Assembly (NCBI RefSeq): GCF_000166275.1
Contig: NZ_CM001023.1
Span: forward strand, 3,041,001-3,105,000
Length of the DNA: 64,000 nt
Direction: 5' to 3'
From: Algoriphagus machipongonensis
GTDB taxonomy: Bacteria > Bacteroidota > Bacteroidia > Cytophagales > Cyclobacteriaceae
This document shows positions 45,209-54,173 of the stretch, piece by piece. The notes beneath the pieces were generated by a model. That model was given only the letters and a program-made list of their open reading frames with translations. It was not told the origin of the DNA and did no database searches. A program made the position numbers and the translations under genes. Position 1 is the stretch's first letter; each line of letters opens with the position of its first letter.

Positions 45209-46207
45209 ATGGACAAAATCAGAGCTATGGTAACAGGCGTTCAGGGATACGTTCCTGAGTACCGATTGACCAATAAAGAACTTGAAACTCTGGTAGATAC
45301 CAACGACGAGTGGATTTACACAAGAACAGGAATCAAAGAAAGAAGAATCCTTAAAGGAGAAAACCAAGGGACTTCTGTTATGGGCGTGGAAGCTATCAAT
45401 GGCTTATTGGCCAAAACTGGCACTGACCCTATGGACGTTGATTTAATTATTTGTGCTACGGTAACTCCGGACATGCCCTTCCCTGCAACTGCTAACATCA
45501 TAGCGGATAAGGTGGGTGCAAAAAACAGCTTTAGTTTCGATATCTCTGCCGCATGTTCAGGCTTTCTTTATGCCCTTCAGATAGGAAGCCAGTTTATTCA
45601 GACTGGTCAGCATAAAAAAGTAATTATAGTAGGAGCTGATAAAATGTCTTCTATCGTCAATTATGAGGATAGAACCACCTGTATTCTTTTTGGAGATGGT
45701 GCTGGAGCAGTGATGCTTGAGCCTACAACCGAGGAATTTGGGATCATGGATGCTTTATTACATTCTGACGGATCAGGAGCTCCCTACCTAAATATGAAAG
45801 CTGGAGGAAGTATGAAACCAGCCACTCACGAAACGGTAGATGCTAGAGAGCATTTCGCTGCACAAGAGGGATCCACTGTGTTTAAGTTTGCTGTAACCAA
45901 TATGGCAGAAGTCAGTGCGGAGGTAATGGAAAGAAACAAGTTGACCAGTGAAGATGTTGCTTGGTTAGTTCCTCATCAAGCAAACAAGCGAATCATAAGC
46001 GCTACAGCAAGCAGAATGGGAATAGGTCATGATAAGGTCATGATGAACATCGAAAAGTACGGTAACACCACAGCTGCTACCTTGCCTTTATGTCTTTGGG
46101 ACTATGAAAAGCAATTGAAAAAAGGTGATAATTTAATCCTTGCCGCTTTTGGAGGAGGATTTACTTGGGGTTCGATCTACCTGAAGTGGGGATATGATCC
46201 AAAATAA
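45209..46207 (+). CDS. fabH: 3-oxoacyl-ACP synthase III
   Basis: A 332-residue ketosynthase that starts fatty acid elongation from acyl-CoA and malonyl-ACP. The catalytic Cys is in [13 protein letters not shown], His in [12 protein letters not shown], and Asn in [12 protein letters not shown]. Full length. It is not immediately after plsX as in many bacteria; here it follows rpmF after a terminator and precedes efp by 24 bp. In Bacteroidota FabH often accepts branched primers for iso-fatty acids. Confidence 0.96.
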   Translation: MDKIRAMVTGVQGYVPEYRLTNKELETLVDTNDEWIYTRTGIKERRILKGENQGTSVMGVEAINGLLAKTGTDPMDVDLIICATVTPDMPFPATANIIADKVGAKNSFSFDISAACSGFLYALQIGSQFIQTGQHKKVIIVGADKMSSIVNYEDRTTCILFGDGAGAVMLEPTTEEFGIMDALLHSDGSGAPYLNMKAGGSMKPATHETVDAREHFAAQEGSTVFKFAVTNMAEVSAEVMERNKLTSEDVAWLVPHQANKRIISATASRMGIGHDKVMMNIEKYGNTTAATLPLCLWDYEKQLKKGDNLILAAFGGGFTWGSIYLKWGYDPK

Positions 46208-46231
46208 TTAGATTTATAATAAAATACTCAT

Positions 46232-46795
46232 ATGGCAAGCACTGCAGATTTTAAAAATGGCCTTTGTCTAGTGATGAATAACGATATTTATTCTATCGTA
46301 GAATTTCAGCACGTGAAACCTGGGAAAGGTCCAGCATTTGTAAGAACCAAATTAAAAGGAATTACCTCAGGAAAAACTCTTGACAAAACCTTCACTGCCG
46401 GTGAAAAAGTAGAAACTGCTCGAGTGGAAAAACGTCCACATCAATTTCTATATAAAGATGACTTGGGATACCATTTTATGGATACCAGCACATTTGAGCA
46501 GATGTCAATTGAAGAAAAATTGATTGAAAGACCAGATTTGTTAAAAGATGGTCAAATGGCAGACATATTGGTGCATGATGAGACGGAAACACCACTTGCA
46601 GTGGAACTACCACCATTTGTGGAACTGATGATCACCTATACAGAACCAGGTATCAAAGGTGACACTGCTACCAACGCACTAAAACCTGCGACAGTAGAAA
46701 CTGGAGCAACGGTAATGGTTCCTCTATTTGTGGAACAAGATATTATGATCAAAGTAGATACCCGAGATGGGTCCTATTCCGAAAGAGTAAAATAA
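46232..46795 (+). CDS. efp: Translation elongation factor P
   Basis: 187 residues, three beta-domain EF-P fold. It relieves ribosome stalling at polyproline. The tip loop is [14 protein letters not shown] with Lys32 as the residue usually modified or exposed; the C-terminal signature is [12 protein letters not shown]. It lies between fabH and accB and is followed by a terminator-like hairpin. Confidence 0.97.
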   Translation: MASTADFKNGLCLVMNNDIYSIVEFQHVKPGKGPAFVRTKLKGITSGKTLDKTFTAGEKVETARVEKRPHQFLYKDDLGYHFMDTSTFEQMSIEEKLIERPDLLKDGQMADILVHDETETPLAVELPPFVELMITYTEPGIKGDTATNALKPATVETGATVMVPLFVEQDIMIKVDTRDGSYSERVK

Positions 46796-46802
46796 TTAAC
46801 TT

Positions 46803-46837
46803 AGCTGAAATCAATTAAAACTGATTCGGCTTTTTTT
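46803..46837 (+). terminator. Terminator after efp
   Basis: AGCTGAAATCA (46803-46813) pairs with TGATTCGGCT (46822-46831) with one bulge and a G-T pair, followed by seven T. It overlaps the in-frame TTG at 46836 that would extend accB, supporting ATG 46887. Confidence 0.75.
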
Positions 46838-46886
46838 GTTTAAACCCAATAGAACGCCTTCGGGCAATTTATTTAAACACAAGACT

Positions 46887-47357
46887 ATGAAACCAAAAGA
46901 GATTCAAGAGTTGATCGATTATATCTCAAATTCAGGACTAGCTGAAGTCAAAATAAAAACTGAAGAATTTGAGTTGTCCATTAAAAAATATGCTGATTCC
47001 GGCAACGTAAAAATGGTTGAATCTGCACCGGCACCTGTAGCCGCTCCGGCACCTGCTCCTGCTCCGGCACCTGCAGCCGCTGAAGCACCAGCTCCAGCTG
47101 CAACTCCATCAAACTTGATCGAAATCAAGTCTCCAATGATTGGTACATTCTACATGACGCCAAATCCAGATTCTCCAGCATTTGTCACTGAGGGAGATAC
47201 AATCAAGCCTGGACAAACAGTTTGTATTATTGAAGCCATGAAACTTTTCAATGAAATCGAATCTGAAGTTTCAGGAAAAATTGTGAAAATCCTAGTTACT
47301 AACTCTACTCCTGTAGAGTATGACCAGCCATTGTTCCTTGTAGACCCTGCAGGATAA
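46887..47357 (+). CDS. accB: Biotin carboxyl carrier protein of acetyl-CoA carboxylase
   Basis: 156 residues from ATG 46887. A short helical N-terminus is followed by an Ala/Pro linker (about 46-72) and the biotinyl domain (about 77-156). The biotinylated residue is Lys119 in [10 protein letters not shown]. It carries CO2 between biotin carboxylase and carboxyltransferase for malonyl-CoA synthesis. accC follows 22 bp later. Confidence 0.97.
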   Translation: MKPKEIQELIDYISNSGLAEVKIKTEEFELSIKKYADSGNVKMVESAPAPVAAPAPAPAPAPAAAEAPAPAATPSNLIEIKSPMIGTFYMTPNPDSPAFVTEGDTIKPGQTVCIIEAMKLFNEIESEVSGKIVKILVTNSTPVEYDQPLFLVDPAG

Positions 47358-47379
47358 TTTTTCACTAAAAAATACGATC

Positions 47380-48729
47380 GTGTTTAATAAAATACTTATA
47401 GCCAACAGAGGAGAGATTGCTTTAAGAGTAATTCGTACCTGCAAGGAGATGGGAATCAAAACTGTATCGGTTTATTCTACTGCAGACAAAGACAGCCTTC
47501 ATGTAAGATTTGCTGATGAGGCAGTTTGTATAGGCCCCGCTCCTAGCAAGGACTCTTATCTTAATATTCCTAGAATTATTGCAGCAGCTGAAATCACCAA
47601 TGCAGATGCGATTCATCCTGGATATGGATTCCTTTCTGAAAATGCGGAGTTCTCTAGAATCTGTGAAGAATACGGCATCAAATTCATCGGAGCCAGTCCT
47701 GAAATGATTGGTAAAATGGGTGATAAGGCAACTGCAAAAGCGACCATGCGTGCAGCAGGAGTTCCTACAGTTCCAGGTTCCGAAGGTCTTTTAGATTCTA
47801 TCGAGCAGGGAGTGAAATTAGCTAATGAAATGGGCTACCCTGTGATCTTAAAAGCAACTGCTGGTGGTGGTGGACGCGGGATGAGAATTGTCAAAGAGGA
47901 AAGCGGATTTAAAAAAGCTTGGGATGATGCAAGAATGGAATCTGGTGCAGCTTTCGGAAACGATGGCTTGTACTTGGAGAAATTCGTTGAAGAGCCAAGA
48001 CATATAGAAATTCAGATTATTGGAGATAAACATGGTAAAGCATGTCACTTATCCGAAAGAGATTGTTCTATTCAAAGAAGACATCAGAAACTCGTTGAAG
48101 AAACTCCATCTCCATTTATCACAGATGAATTGAGAAAAGCAATGGGTGAAGCAGCTATTAAAGGTGCTGAGGCCATTGGGTATGAAGGAGCTGGAACTAT
48201 CGAATTTTTGGTAGACAAAAATCGCAACTTCTACTTTATGGAGATGAATACGCGTATTCAGGTAGAGCATCCAATTACTGAGGAAGTTACAGATTTTGAT
48301 CTCATAAAAGAACAAATCAAAGTCGCTTCGGGAGACACTATTTCTGGCAAAAATTACTATCCAAAGCTTTATGCCATGGAGTGTCGAATCAATGCTGAAG
48401 ATCCAAGTCATGGTTTCAGACCAAGTCCTGGCAAAATTCAGAACCTACATATTCCAGGAGGTAGAGGAGTTCGAGTAGACTCACATGTCTATGCAGGATA
48501 CGTGATCCCTCCTAATTACGACTCCATGATCGCTAAGCTAATTGTTAGCGGTCAGTCGCGAGAAGAAGTTATAGTTAGAATGAAGCGTGCTTTGGAGGAA
48601 TTTGTGATCGATGGAATCAAAACCACCATTCCTTTCCACATTGCCTTATTGGAAGATCCTGAATTTAAAGCAGGTAATTTCACCACTAAATTCCTGGAGA
48701 CTTTTGATTTCTCAGTTATAAAAAAATAA
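47380..48729 (+). CDS. accC: Biotin carboxylase subunit of acetyl-CoA carboxylase
   Basis: 449 residues, ATP-grasp enzyme, GTG start ([16 protein letters not shown]). [11 protein letters not shown] is the ATP loop; [30 protein letters not shown] and [15 protein letters not shown] are the catalytic and signature segments. It carboxylates biotin on AccB. The carboxyltransferase subunits are not in this window. The transcript ends at the terminator at 48749. Confidence 0.97.
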   Translation: MFNKILIANRGEIALRVIRTCKEMGIKTVSVYSTADKDSLHVRFADEAVCIGPAPSKDSYLNIPRIIAAAEITNADAIHPGYGFLSENAEFSRICEEYGIKFIGASPEMIGKMGDKATAKATMRAAGVPTVPGSEGLLDSIEQGVKLANEMGYPVILKATAGGGGRGMRIVKEESGFKKAWDDARMESGAAFGNDGLYLEKFVEEPRHIEIQIIGDKHGKACHLSERDCSIQRRHQKLVEETPSPFITDELRKAMGEAAIKGAEAIGYEGAGTIEFLVDKNRNFYFMEMNTRIQVEHPITEEVTDFDLIKEQIKVASGDTISGKNYYPKLYAMECRINAEDPSHGFRPSPGKIQNLHIPGGRGVRVDSHVYAGYVIPPNYDSMIAKLIVSGQSREEVIVRMKRALEEFVIDGIKTTIPFHIALLEDPEFKAGNFTTKFLETFDFSVIKK

Positions 48730-48748
48730 TCCAACCTAATACCATTTT

Positions 48749-48776
48749 AAAAGCTGCTCCTATGAGCAGCTTTTTT
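48749..48776 (+). terminator. Terminator after accC
   Basis: AAAAGCTGCTC (48749-48759), loop CTAT, GAGCAGC (48764-48770) and TTTTTT. The stem is perfect and the T run follows at once. Confidence 0.9.
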
Positions 48777-48941
48777 GTTTTCTAAAAACAAAAAGGAATT
48801 GGAATAACAAAACTTAAAATCCACTTCTCCTTTTCTACATAGATTATTAGAAAACTTCCAAATAGAATTCACAATTATTCATACTCAACAGATAATAAAA
48901 AATTACTCCATCTGCCCAATTGGTGTTTTTTTATTCAAAAA

Positions 48942-49373
48942 TCACAGAAAACTAAAATTGAAGGTTAATAGTTCGAGAAGCCCAAAAAACACCAAGGGAA
49001 TTGCTATAACTGTTCCAATCGAAAGTAAAGTATTCTTTCTTTTTACTTTTAGAATATGAACTTGAGATAGTGGAATTCCTGTATCAATAGGAACTTTAAT
49101 TCTTTTGTTATTTTTCTGTAAAAACTGACCTTTTATAGAATCGTTTTGGACCATGGAATAGACGATATCATAACTTAAGCTGTCCTTAGTTTTGATATAT
49201 AACTTATCCCCTTCCACCAGTCGGGATAGTTGTCTTGTTTCAAAAGATATTGATCTTTCTTCTTTCGGTAGCGGGGGCTTAGTCCAATCTACTTTTTGGT
49301 AGACCTTGCAAGAAGAAAAAAGGAATACAGATAAGAATATTACAAACCGAAAAAACTTTTGAACCAGCATCAT
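48942..49373 (-). CDS. Uncharacterised small lipoprotein with C-terminal hydrophobic segment
   Basis: 143 residues, no family recognised. The N-terminus MMLVQKFFRFVIFLSVFLFSSCKV is a lipoprotein signal (Cys about 23). The middle is a small beta-rich domain (LVEGDKLYIKTKDSL, GQFLQKNNKRIKVPID, PLSQVHILKVKR). The last 30 residues are hydrophobic (IGTVIAIPLVFFGLLELL), possibly a membrane helix or glycine-poor anchor. The next gene has a similar order (small beta domain ending in a K-R-x pair, then a hydrophobic stretch), so the two may be related. They are 161 bp apart on the same strand. Confidence 0.65.
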   Translation of the reverse strand: MMLVQKFFRFVIFLSVFLFSSCKVYQKVDWTKPPLPKEERSISFETRQLSRLVEGDKLYIKTKDSLSYDIVYSMVQNDSIKGQFLQKNNKRIKVPIDTGIPLSQVHILKVKRKNTLLSIGTVIAIPLVFFGLLELLTFNFSFL

Positions 49374-49534
49374 TGAACTAGATTAAAACCAATTATTATA
49401 GAAATTCAATTCCAATATTTTAATAATTTAGGTGCATCAGGATCCCACAATCACTTCCCTTCAAAGATTACTAGCATTTTAAAAATCCAAGTGTTCAATT
49501 AGATTGAATTTAGCGTTTGAAGTAAGCATATTTT

Positions 49535-50056
49535 TCATTCTTGCGGTTTGTTACTTAGCGAGACGCCATTTTTAAAGTCTTTCATCTTTTCAGCACTTCC
49601 ATCAATTCTGTATAAAGCAGATTTATTAAATTCAGAAACGATTGCTCCCACAATGGTACCTCCTAACCCAAAAACAGGTCCAACCATAAGTATCATATCC
49701 CCTTTACTAATATTAAACAACCCACCCTGATCTGGATCGTATGTCAAAGCAACAAGTGTAGAACCCACCACCATTCCAGCAGCAGCTCCAATTAACATGG
49801 AATGACCAGTAGACCTTTTGGTTATGATATAGGAAATATCTTTCAACGAGACTTGCACCGTATCCGAACCCTTCAAGATATTTAATTCTAGGTAATCCGG
49901 AGAAACGCTGAGAAATCTTCCCTTGTCAATCTTTTTCTTTTGGGAGTTAAAAATCCTAATAAATGGTTCTTTCAAATCATCATTTGATTGAATTTCATCC
50001 TGAGAGAAAACTGGAATTGACCAGAATAATAGAATAAATATCAGTATCTTCTTCAT
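49535..50056 (-). CDS. Uncharacterised secreted protein with glycine-rich membrane-like segment
   Basis: 173 residues, family not recognised. Signal peptide 1-19 (MKKILIFILLFWSIPVFSQ). A small beta-rich domain (about 30-80, RIFNSQKKKIDKGRFLSV, DTVQVSLKDISYIITKR) is followed by a glycine-rich hydrophobic run (SMLIGAAAGMVVGSTLVAL) and a second one (VGPVFGLGGTIVGAIVSEF). These resemble glycine-zipper segments. Predicted envelope protein of unknown role. It precedes the 143-residue gene on the same strand. Confidence 0.65.
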   Translation of the reverse strand: MKKILIFILLFWSIPVFSQDEIQSNDDLKEPFIRIFNSQKKKIDKGRFLSVSPDYLELNILKGSDTVQVSLKDISYIITKRSTGHSMLIGAAAGMVVGSTLVALTYDPDQGGLFNISKGDMILMVGPVFGLGGTIVGAIVSEFNKSALYRIDGSAEKMKDFKNGVSLSNKPQE

Positions 50057-50397
50057 TTCTATTTGTTTAAGAAAAATTCATCTATAAAATCAACTCACTA
50101 GTCTAAAGTAAATGTGGTCTCAACTAGATCATCAATTTCCTACTTTCATTTGTATTCCCTGAATCAATTAAACAATAATACAGAATTTAATTTTGTTTAA
50201 ATCAATTAATAACCATCAAAATTTCTTAATTAATAAGAATAGAGAACTTTTAATTTGCAAAAAATACTAATGATCAATTATCATTGAAGAATTACCATTC
50301 TACTTCTCACTCCTATACACTTAATTACTTTTTTTTCATAATTAGAAAATACTTTTATAAAAATTTTTTATAACTTAAGCCCATTAAACTACCCCAA
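50057..50397. other. 341-bp gene-free spacer upstream of the cytochrome operon
   Basis: Very AT-rich and without a credible coding frame or RNA gene. TAATTTTG at 50188-50195 (plus strand) matches the -7 consensus but lies about 200 bases before the operon start and lacks a -33 partner. The spacer must hold promoters for both divergent units; I cannot place them firmly. Confidence 0.5.
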
Positions 50398-52710
50398 ATG
50401 ACCATTAAAAAGTTGAAAATTCTCGCATTGCTGCCCCTTATAGCCTTTATATTTTCCTGTCAGGAAAATAAAATGAGCGGTACATCTTTGTCAGAAATTG
50501 ATCAAGTCAGTTATAACTTTCATATTCGACCTATCTTATCAGATAAATGCTTTGCATGTCATGGACCAGACGCCAATAAAAGAGAAGCTGATTTAAGACT
50601 AGATACTGAGGAAGGCGCTTTCAAAGCCCTCAAGGAATCGCCTGGGAAATTTGCTTTGGTTTCTGGAAAACCTGAAGAATCAGAGTTATTTCATAGAATT
50701 ACAAGTGAAGATCCCGGCGAATTAATGCCTCCCACTGAATCTAATCTCGTTCTCAGTGACACTGAAATTGGGCTTATAAAAAAATGGATCGAGCAAGGGG
50801 CAGAATATGAGCCTCACTGGGCTTTTACCAAAGCAGAAAAACCTGAGCTACCAAGTGAAAACGAGTGGGCAGTTAATGAAATTGATCGGTTTGTTTATCA
50901 AAAAATGGTTGAAAAAGGCTTAGAGCCTAACCCAAAAGCAGACCCTCAGGAATTGATTAAGCGAGCAAGCCTAGACATAACAGGCCTTCCTCCTAGCCCA
51001 GAAATTTTAGATCAATATTCGGACCTTTCAAATGATGCCTACCAAAACTTGTTAGATGGTTTGCTGGCAGATCCATCTTTCGGGGAAAAATTAGGGGTTT
51101 TGTGGATGGATATATCAAGATACGCAGATAGTTATGGTTATCAGGACGATAATATTCGATCCCAATGGCCTTACCGAGATTGGGTAATACATGCCTTTAA
51201 TGAAAACATGCCTTACGATCAATTTATCACCTATCAATTGGCAGGTGATTTATTGCCCAATGCCACTAAAGAACAAATTTTGGCAACTGCCTTCAACAGA
51301 AATCATAAATACACAGAAGAAGGTGGAGTAATTGACGAGGAATATAGAATCGAGTATGTGTTAGACAAAACCAACACCTTTAGCAAAGGGGTTTTGGGGA
51401 TCACGATGGAGTGTGCACAATGTCATGACCATAAATATGATCCTTTTTCCCAAAAGGACTATTATGAGCTCTTTGCCTTTTTCAACAATACCCCAGAGAA
51501 GGGTTATGAAGGTGATGTATCAGTCTCAAAACCCGCCAAAACACCTATTTTATGGGTGGATCAGGAGGACCTTTCGGGGATTATGAGTTTCATCAATTAC
51601 CAAGACACCTCCAAACTTTCAGTTTCTGTGATGGGAGAACTGGAAGGAGAAGAAAAAAGGACCACCTATATTTTAGACCGAGGTGTATATGATGCCCCTT
51701 CAGAACCAGTATCAGTGTCCACTCCAGGTTCCATTATGGAATTTGAAGAGGATTTAGAAAAGAACCGGTTAGGCTTAGCTAAATGGACAACTGATAGAGA
51801 AAATCCATTGACAGCAAGAGTTTTTGTCAACTTGATTTGGCAGGAAATCTTTGGTACCGGGATCGTAAAATCCGCTGGTGATTTTGGGATGCAAGGTGAT
51901 TTACCAAGTCATCCAGAATTACTAGACTGGCTAGCTGTTGATTTCATGGAAAATGGCTGGGATATCAAAAGATTACTCAAGCAAATTTTAAGCTCTGCGA
52001 CCTACCAACAATCAGCTCAAATCAGTAAGCAGCAACTGGCTATTGATCCTGAAAACATCTACTTATCTCGAGCTCCAAGATTAAGGCTTACCGCAGAAAA
52101 TATTCAAGATCTAGTTTTGGCTAGTAGCGGACTTTTACATCAAGAAATTGGTGGCCCCAGTGTTAAGCCCTACCAACCTGAAGGGGTTTGGGAAGCTGCC
52201 TCCTCCGGTAGAGGTGAGTTGGCTACCTATGTTCAGGATACTGGCAACAGCCTTTACAGGCGAGGAATCTATAATTTCATCAAGCTAACAGTCCCTCCTC
52301 CGAAAGCAATCATTTTTGATTCTAGTAACCGTGATAGATGCGAAATTGGTAGAGGTAGAACTAACACCCCATTACAGGCCTTAGTAATGCTTAATGATCC
52401 TATGGTTTTAGAGGCTTCTAGAGTTTTAGCCGCTAAGCTAGATGATGAGTATAATAATGACTCAGAAGCCATAAAAATGGCATTTAAAAGGATTTTATGC
52501 CGAGATATAAAACCTGAAGAGGAAGAAATATTAGAAAGCTACTTTGAGGATCAACTCGAGCGTTTTCAAAATCATCAGGAAGAAATAAATCCAACGCTAG
52601 AAGTTGGCGAATATCCTATTGACCCAAAAGACAAGACAGCAAGGACTGCTGCTCTGATGCAGGTAATAGTGAGTTTGTATAATTTGGAAGAAACGATTAC
52701 CAAGATTTAA
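50398..52710 (+). CDS. PSCyt1-DUF1549-DUF1553 cytochrome-domain lipoprotein
   Basis: 770 residues with a lipoprotein signal (FIFSC, Cys21). The PSCyt1 cytochrome c-like domain has the heme motif CFACH (Cys51, Cys54, His55). DUF1549 follows (about 145-350), containing a second CxxCH (CAQCHDHK, Cys339-His343). DUF1553 follows (about 440-710). This layout is the common planctomycete type, and is also seen in some Bacteroidota. The activity is unknown, probably a periplasmic or surface redox protein. It is the first gene of a three-gene unit; the DUF1501 gene begins 1 base after its stop. Confidence 0.88.
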   Translation: MTIKKLKILALLPLIAFIFSCQENKMSGTSLSEIDQVSYNFHIRPILSDKCFACHGPDANKREADLRLDTEEGAFKALKESPGKFALVSGKPEESELFHRITSEDPGELMPPTESNLVLSDTEIGLIKKWIEQGAEYEPHWAFTKAEKPELPSENEWAVNEIDRFVYQKMVEKGLEPNPKADPQELIKRASLDITGLPPSPEILDQYSDLSNDAYQNLLDGLLADPSFGEKLGVLWMDISRYADSYGYQDDNIRSQWPYRDWVIHAFNENMPYDQFITYQLAGDLLPNATKEQILATAFNRNHKYTEEGGVIDEEYRIEYVLDKTNTFSKGVLGITMECAQCHDHKYDPFSQKDYYELFAFFNNTPEKGYEGDVSVSKPAKTPILWVDQEDLSGIMSFINYQDTSKLSVSVMGELEGEEKRTTYILDRGVYDAPSEPVSVSTPGSIMEFEEDLEKNRLGLAKWTTDRENPLTARVFVNLIWQEIFGTGIVKSAGDFGMQGDLPSHPELLDWLAVDFMENGWDIKRLLKQILSSATYQQSAQISKQQLAIDPENIYLSRAPRLRLTAENIQDLVLASSGLLHQEIGGPSVKPYQPEGVWEAASSGRGELATYVQDTGNSLYRRGIYNFIKLTVPPPKAIIFDSSNRDRCEIGRGRTNTPLQALVMLNDPMVLEASRVLAAKLDDEYNNDSEAIKMAFKRILCRDIKPEEEEILESYFEDQLERFQNHQEEINPTLEVGEYPIDPKDKTARTAALMQVIVSLYNLEETITKI

Positions 52711-52711
52711 G

Positions 52712-54166
52712 ATGGAAAAAGAAATATTAGAGCATGGATTAAACTTCAATCGAAGGAAATTCCTTTCCCGATTGAGTTTAGGAGTGGGAAGCGTTGCTTT
52801 GGGCTCTTTGTTAATTCCAGATTTATTTAAAGGTGGAAGCCCGGACGAAGAAGCAATTATGGCTGCATTGCCACATTTTGCCCCTAAAGCAAAAAGGGTG
52901 ATTTACTTATTTCAAAATGGCGCACCTAGCCAGTTAGAGTCTTTTGATTACAAACCTCTTTTGAATAAGAACATGGGAGAAGAACTTCCGGAATCGATTC
53001 GAAAAGGGCAAAGACTCACCGGAATGACAGCAGGACAATCATCTTTTCCATTAGTTGGCTCCTATTACGGTTTTAATCAATATGGTCAATCCAGAGCATG
53101 GATATCTGATCTTTTTCCACATACAGCTAGTGTTGTCGATGACATATGCATTGTAAAATCAATGCATACAGAAGCGATCAATCATGATCCAGCGCTTACC
53201 TTTTTCCAAACTGGAGCACAAGTTGGGAATAGACCGAGTATGGGCTCTTGGTTGAGCTATGGATTAGGCAGCGAAAACAGTAACCTACCTGCTTTCTGTG
53301 TTCTTTTAAGTAGAGGACGGGGCAATGGTCAAGGAGTTTACTCCAAACTTTGGAGCAATGGATTTTTAGATGCTACTCATCAGGGAGTTCAGTTTTCTAA
53401 TTCAGAAGACCCAGTTCTATATCTAAAAGATCCTGAATCCATGTCTAGATCAGAGCGCCGTAAAATGTTGGATCAAATTGCGGAAATGAATGATCTGAGA
53501 TACAAGGAATTTAATGACCCACAAATCAGCGCAAAAGTTCAGCAATATGAAATGGCTTTTAGAATGCAGACTGCTGTTCCAGAGATGACAGATGTTTCCA
53601 AAGAGCCAGATAGCATTATCAAAATGTATGGTCCTGATTGCTTGGTTCCAGGAACCTATGCCGCAAATTGCCTATTAGCAAGAAAGCTTTCAGAAAGCGG
53701 AGTTCGCTTTGTCCAGTTATATCATCAAGGTTGGGATCAGCATGGAAACCTTCCAAATGAAATGAAATTACAAGCGGAAGATGTAGATCAGGCTTCTGCA
53801 GCCTTAATCAAAGACTTAAAGCAAAGAGGACTGTTAGATGAAACTTTGGTCATATGGGGAGGAGAATTTGGTCGAACCAACTATTGTCAAGGTAAAATCC
53901 AGGTAGATAATTATGGTCGAGATCACCACCCTCGTGCGTTTTCCATTTGGATGGCCGGAGGCGGCGTAAAGTCGGGTATGGTCTATGGAGAAACTGATGA
54001 CTTTGGATATAATATCGCAGAAAACCCAGTTCATGTACATGATTTTCAAGCTACCATGCTACACCTGATGGGAATAGATCATGAGAGGTTAACCTATAAA
54101 CATCTAGGAAGAAGATATAGACTAACAGATGTTTCGGGGAAGGTAGTCAAAGACCTAATCGCTTGA
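52712..54166 (+). CDS. DUF1501 protein with twin-arginine signal
   Basis: 484 residues. NFNRRKFLSRLSLGVG is a Tat-type signal (RR at 14-15), so it is exported folded, likely with a bound cofactor or metal. The DUF1501 domain fills the rest (alkaline-phosphatase/sulfatase-like fold); characteristic pieces are NGAPSQLESFDYKP, VKSMHTEAINHDPA, LYHQGWDQHGNLP and WGGEFGRTNYCQGK. His and Asp residues could bind metal. DUF1501 genes nearly always pair with PSCyt1/DUF1553 genes, suggesting one system. Its activity is unknown. Confidence 0.9.
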   Translation: MEKEILEHGLNFNRRKFLSRLSLGVGSVALGSLLIPDLFKGGSPDEEAIMAALPHFAPKAKRVIYLFQNGAPSQLESFDYKPLLNKNMGEELPESIRKGQRLTGMTAGQSSFPLVGSYYGFNQYGQSRAWISDLFPHTASVVDDICIVKSMHTEAINHDPALTFFQTGAQVGNRPSMGSWLSYGLGSENSNLPAFCVLLSRGRGNGQGVYSKLWSNGFLDATHQGVQFSNSEDPVLYLKDPESMSRSERRKMLDQIAEMNDLRYKEFNDPQISAKVQQYEMAFRMQTAVPEMTDVSKEPDSIIKMYGPDCLVPGTYAANCLLARKLSESGVRFVQLYHQGWDQHGNLPNEMKLQAEDVDQASAALIKDLKQRGLLDETLVIWGGEFGRTNYCQGKIQVDNYGRDHHPRAFSIWMAGGGVKSGMVYGETDDFGYNIAENPVHVHDFQATMLHLMGIDHERLTYKHLGRRYRLTDVSGKVVKDLIA

Positions 54167-54173
54167 GAAGAAA

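Noticed and set aside
46919..47128. 69-residue minus-strand frame rich in Ala/Gly
   Set aside because: It is the antisense of the Ala/Pro linker of AccB; the repeat composition comes from that linker.
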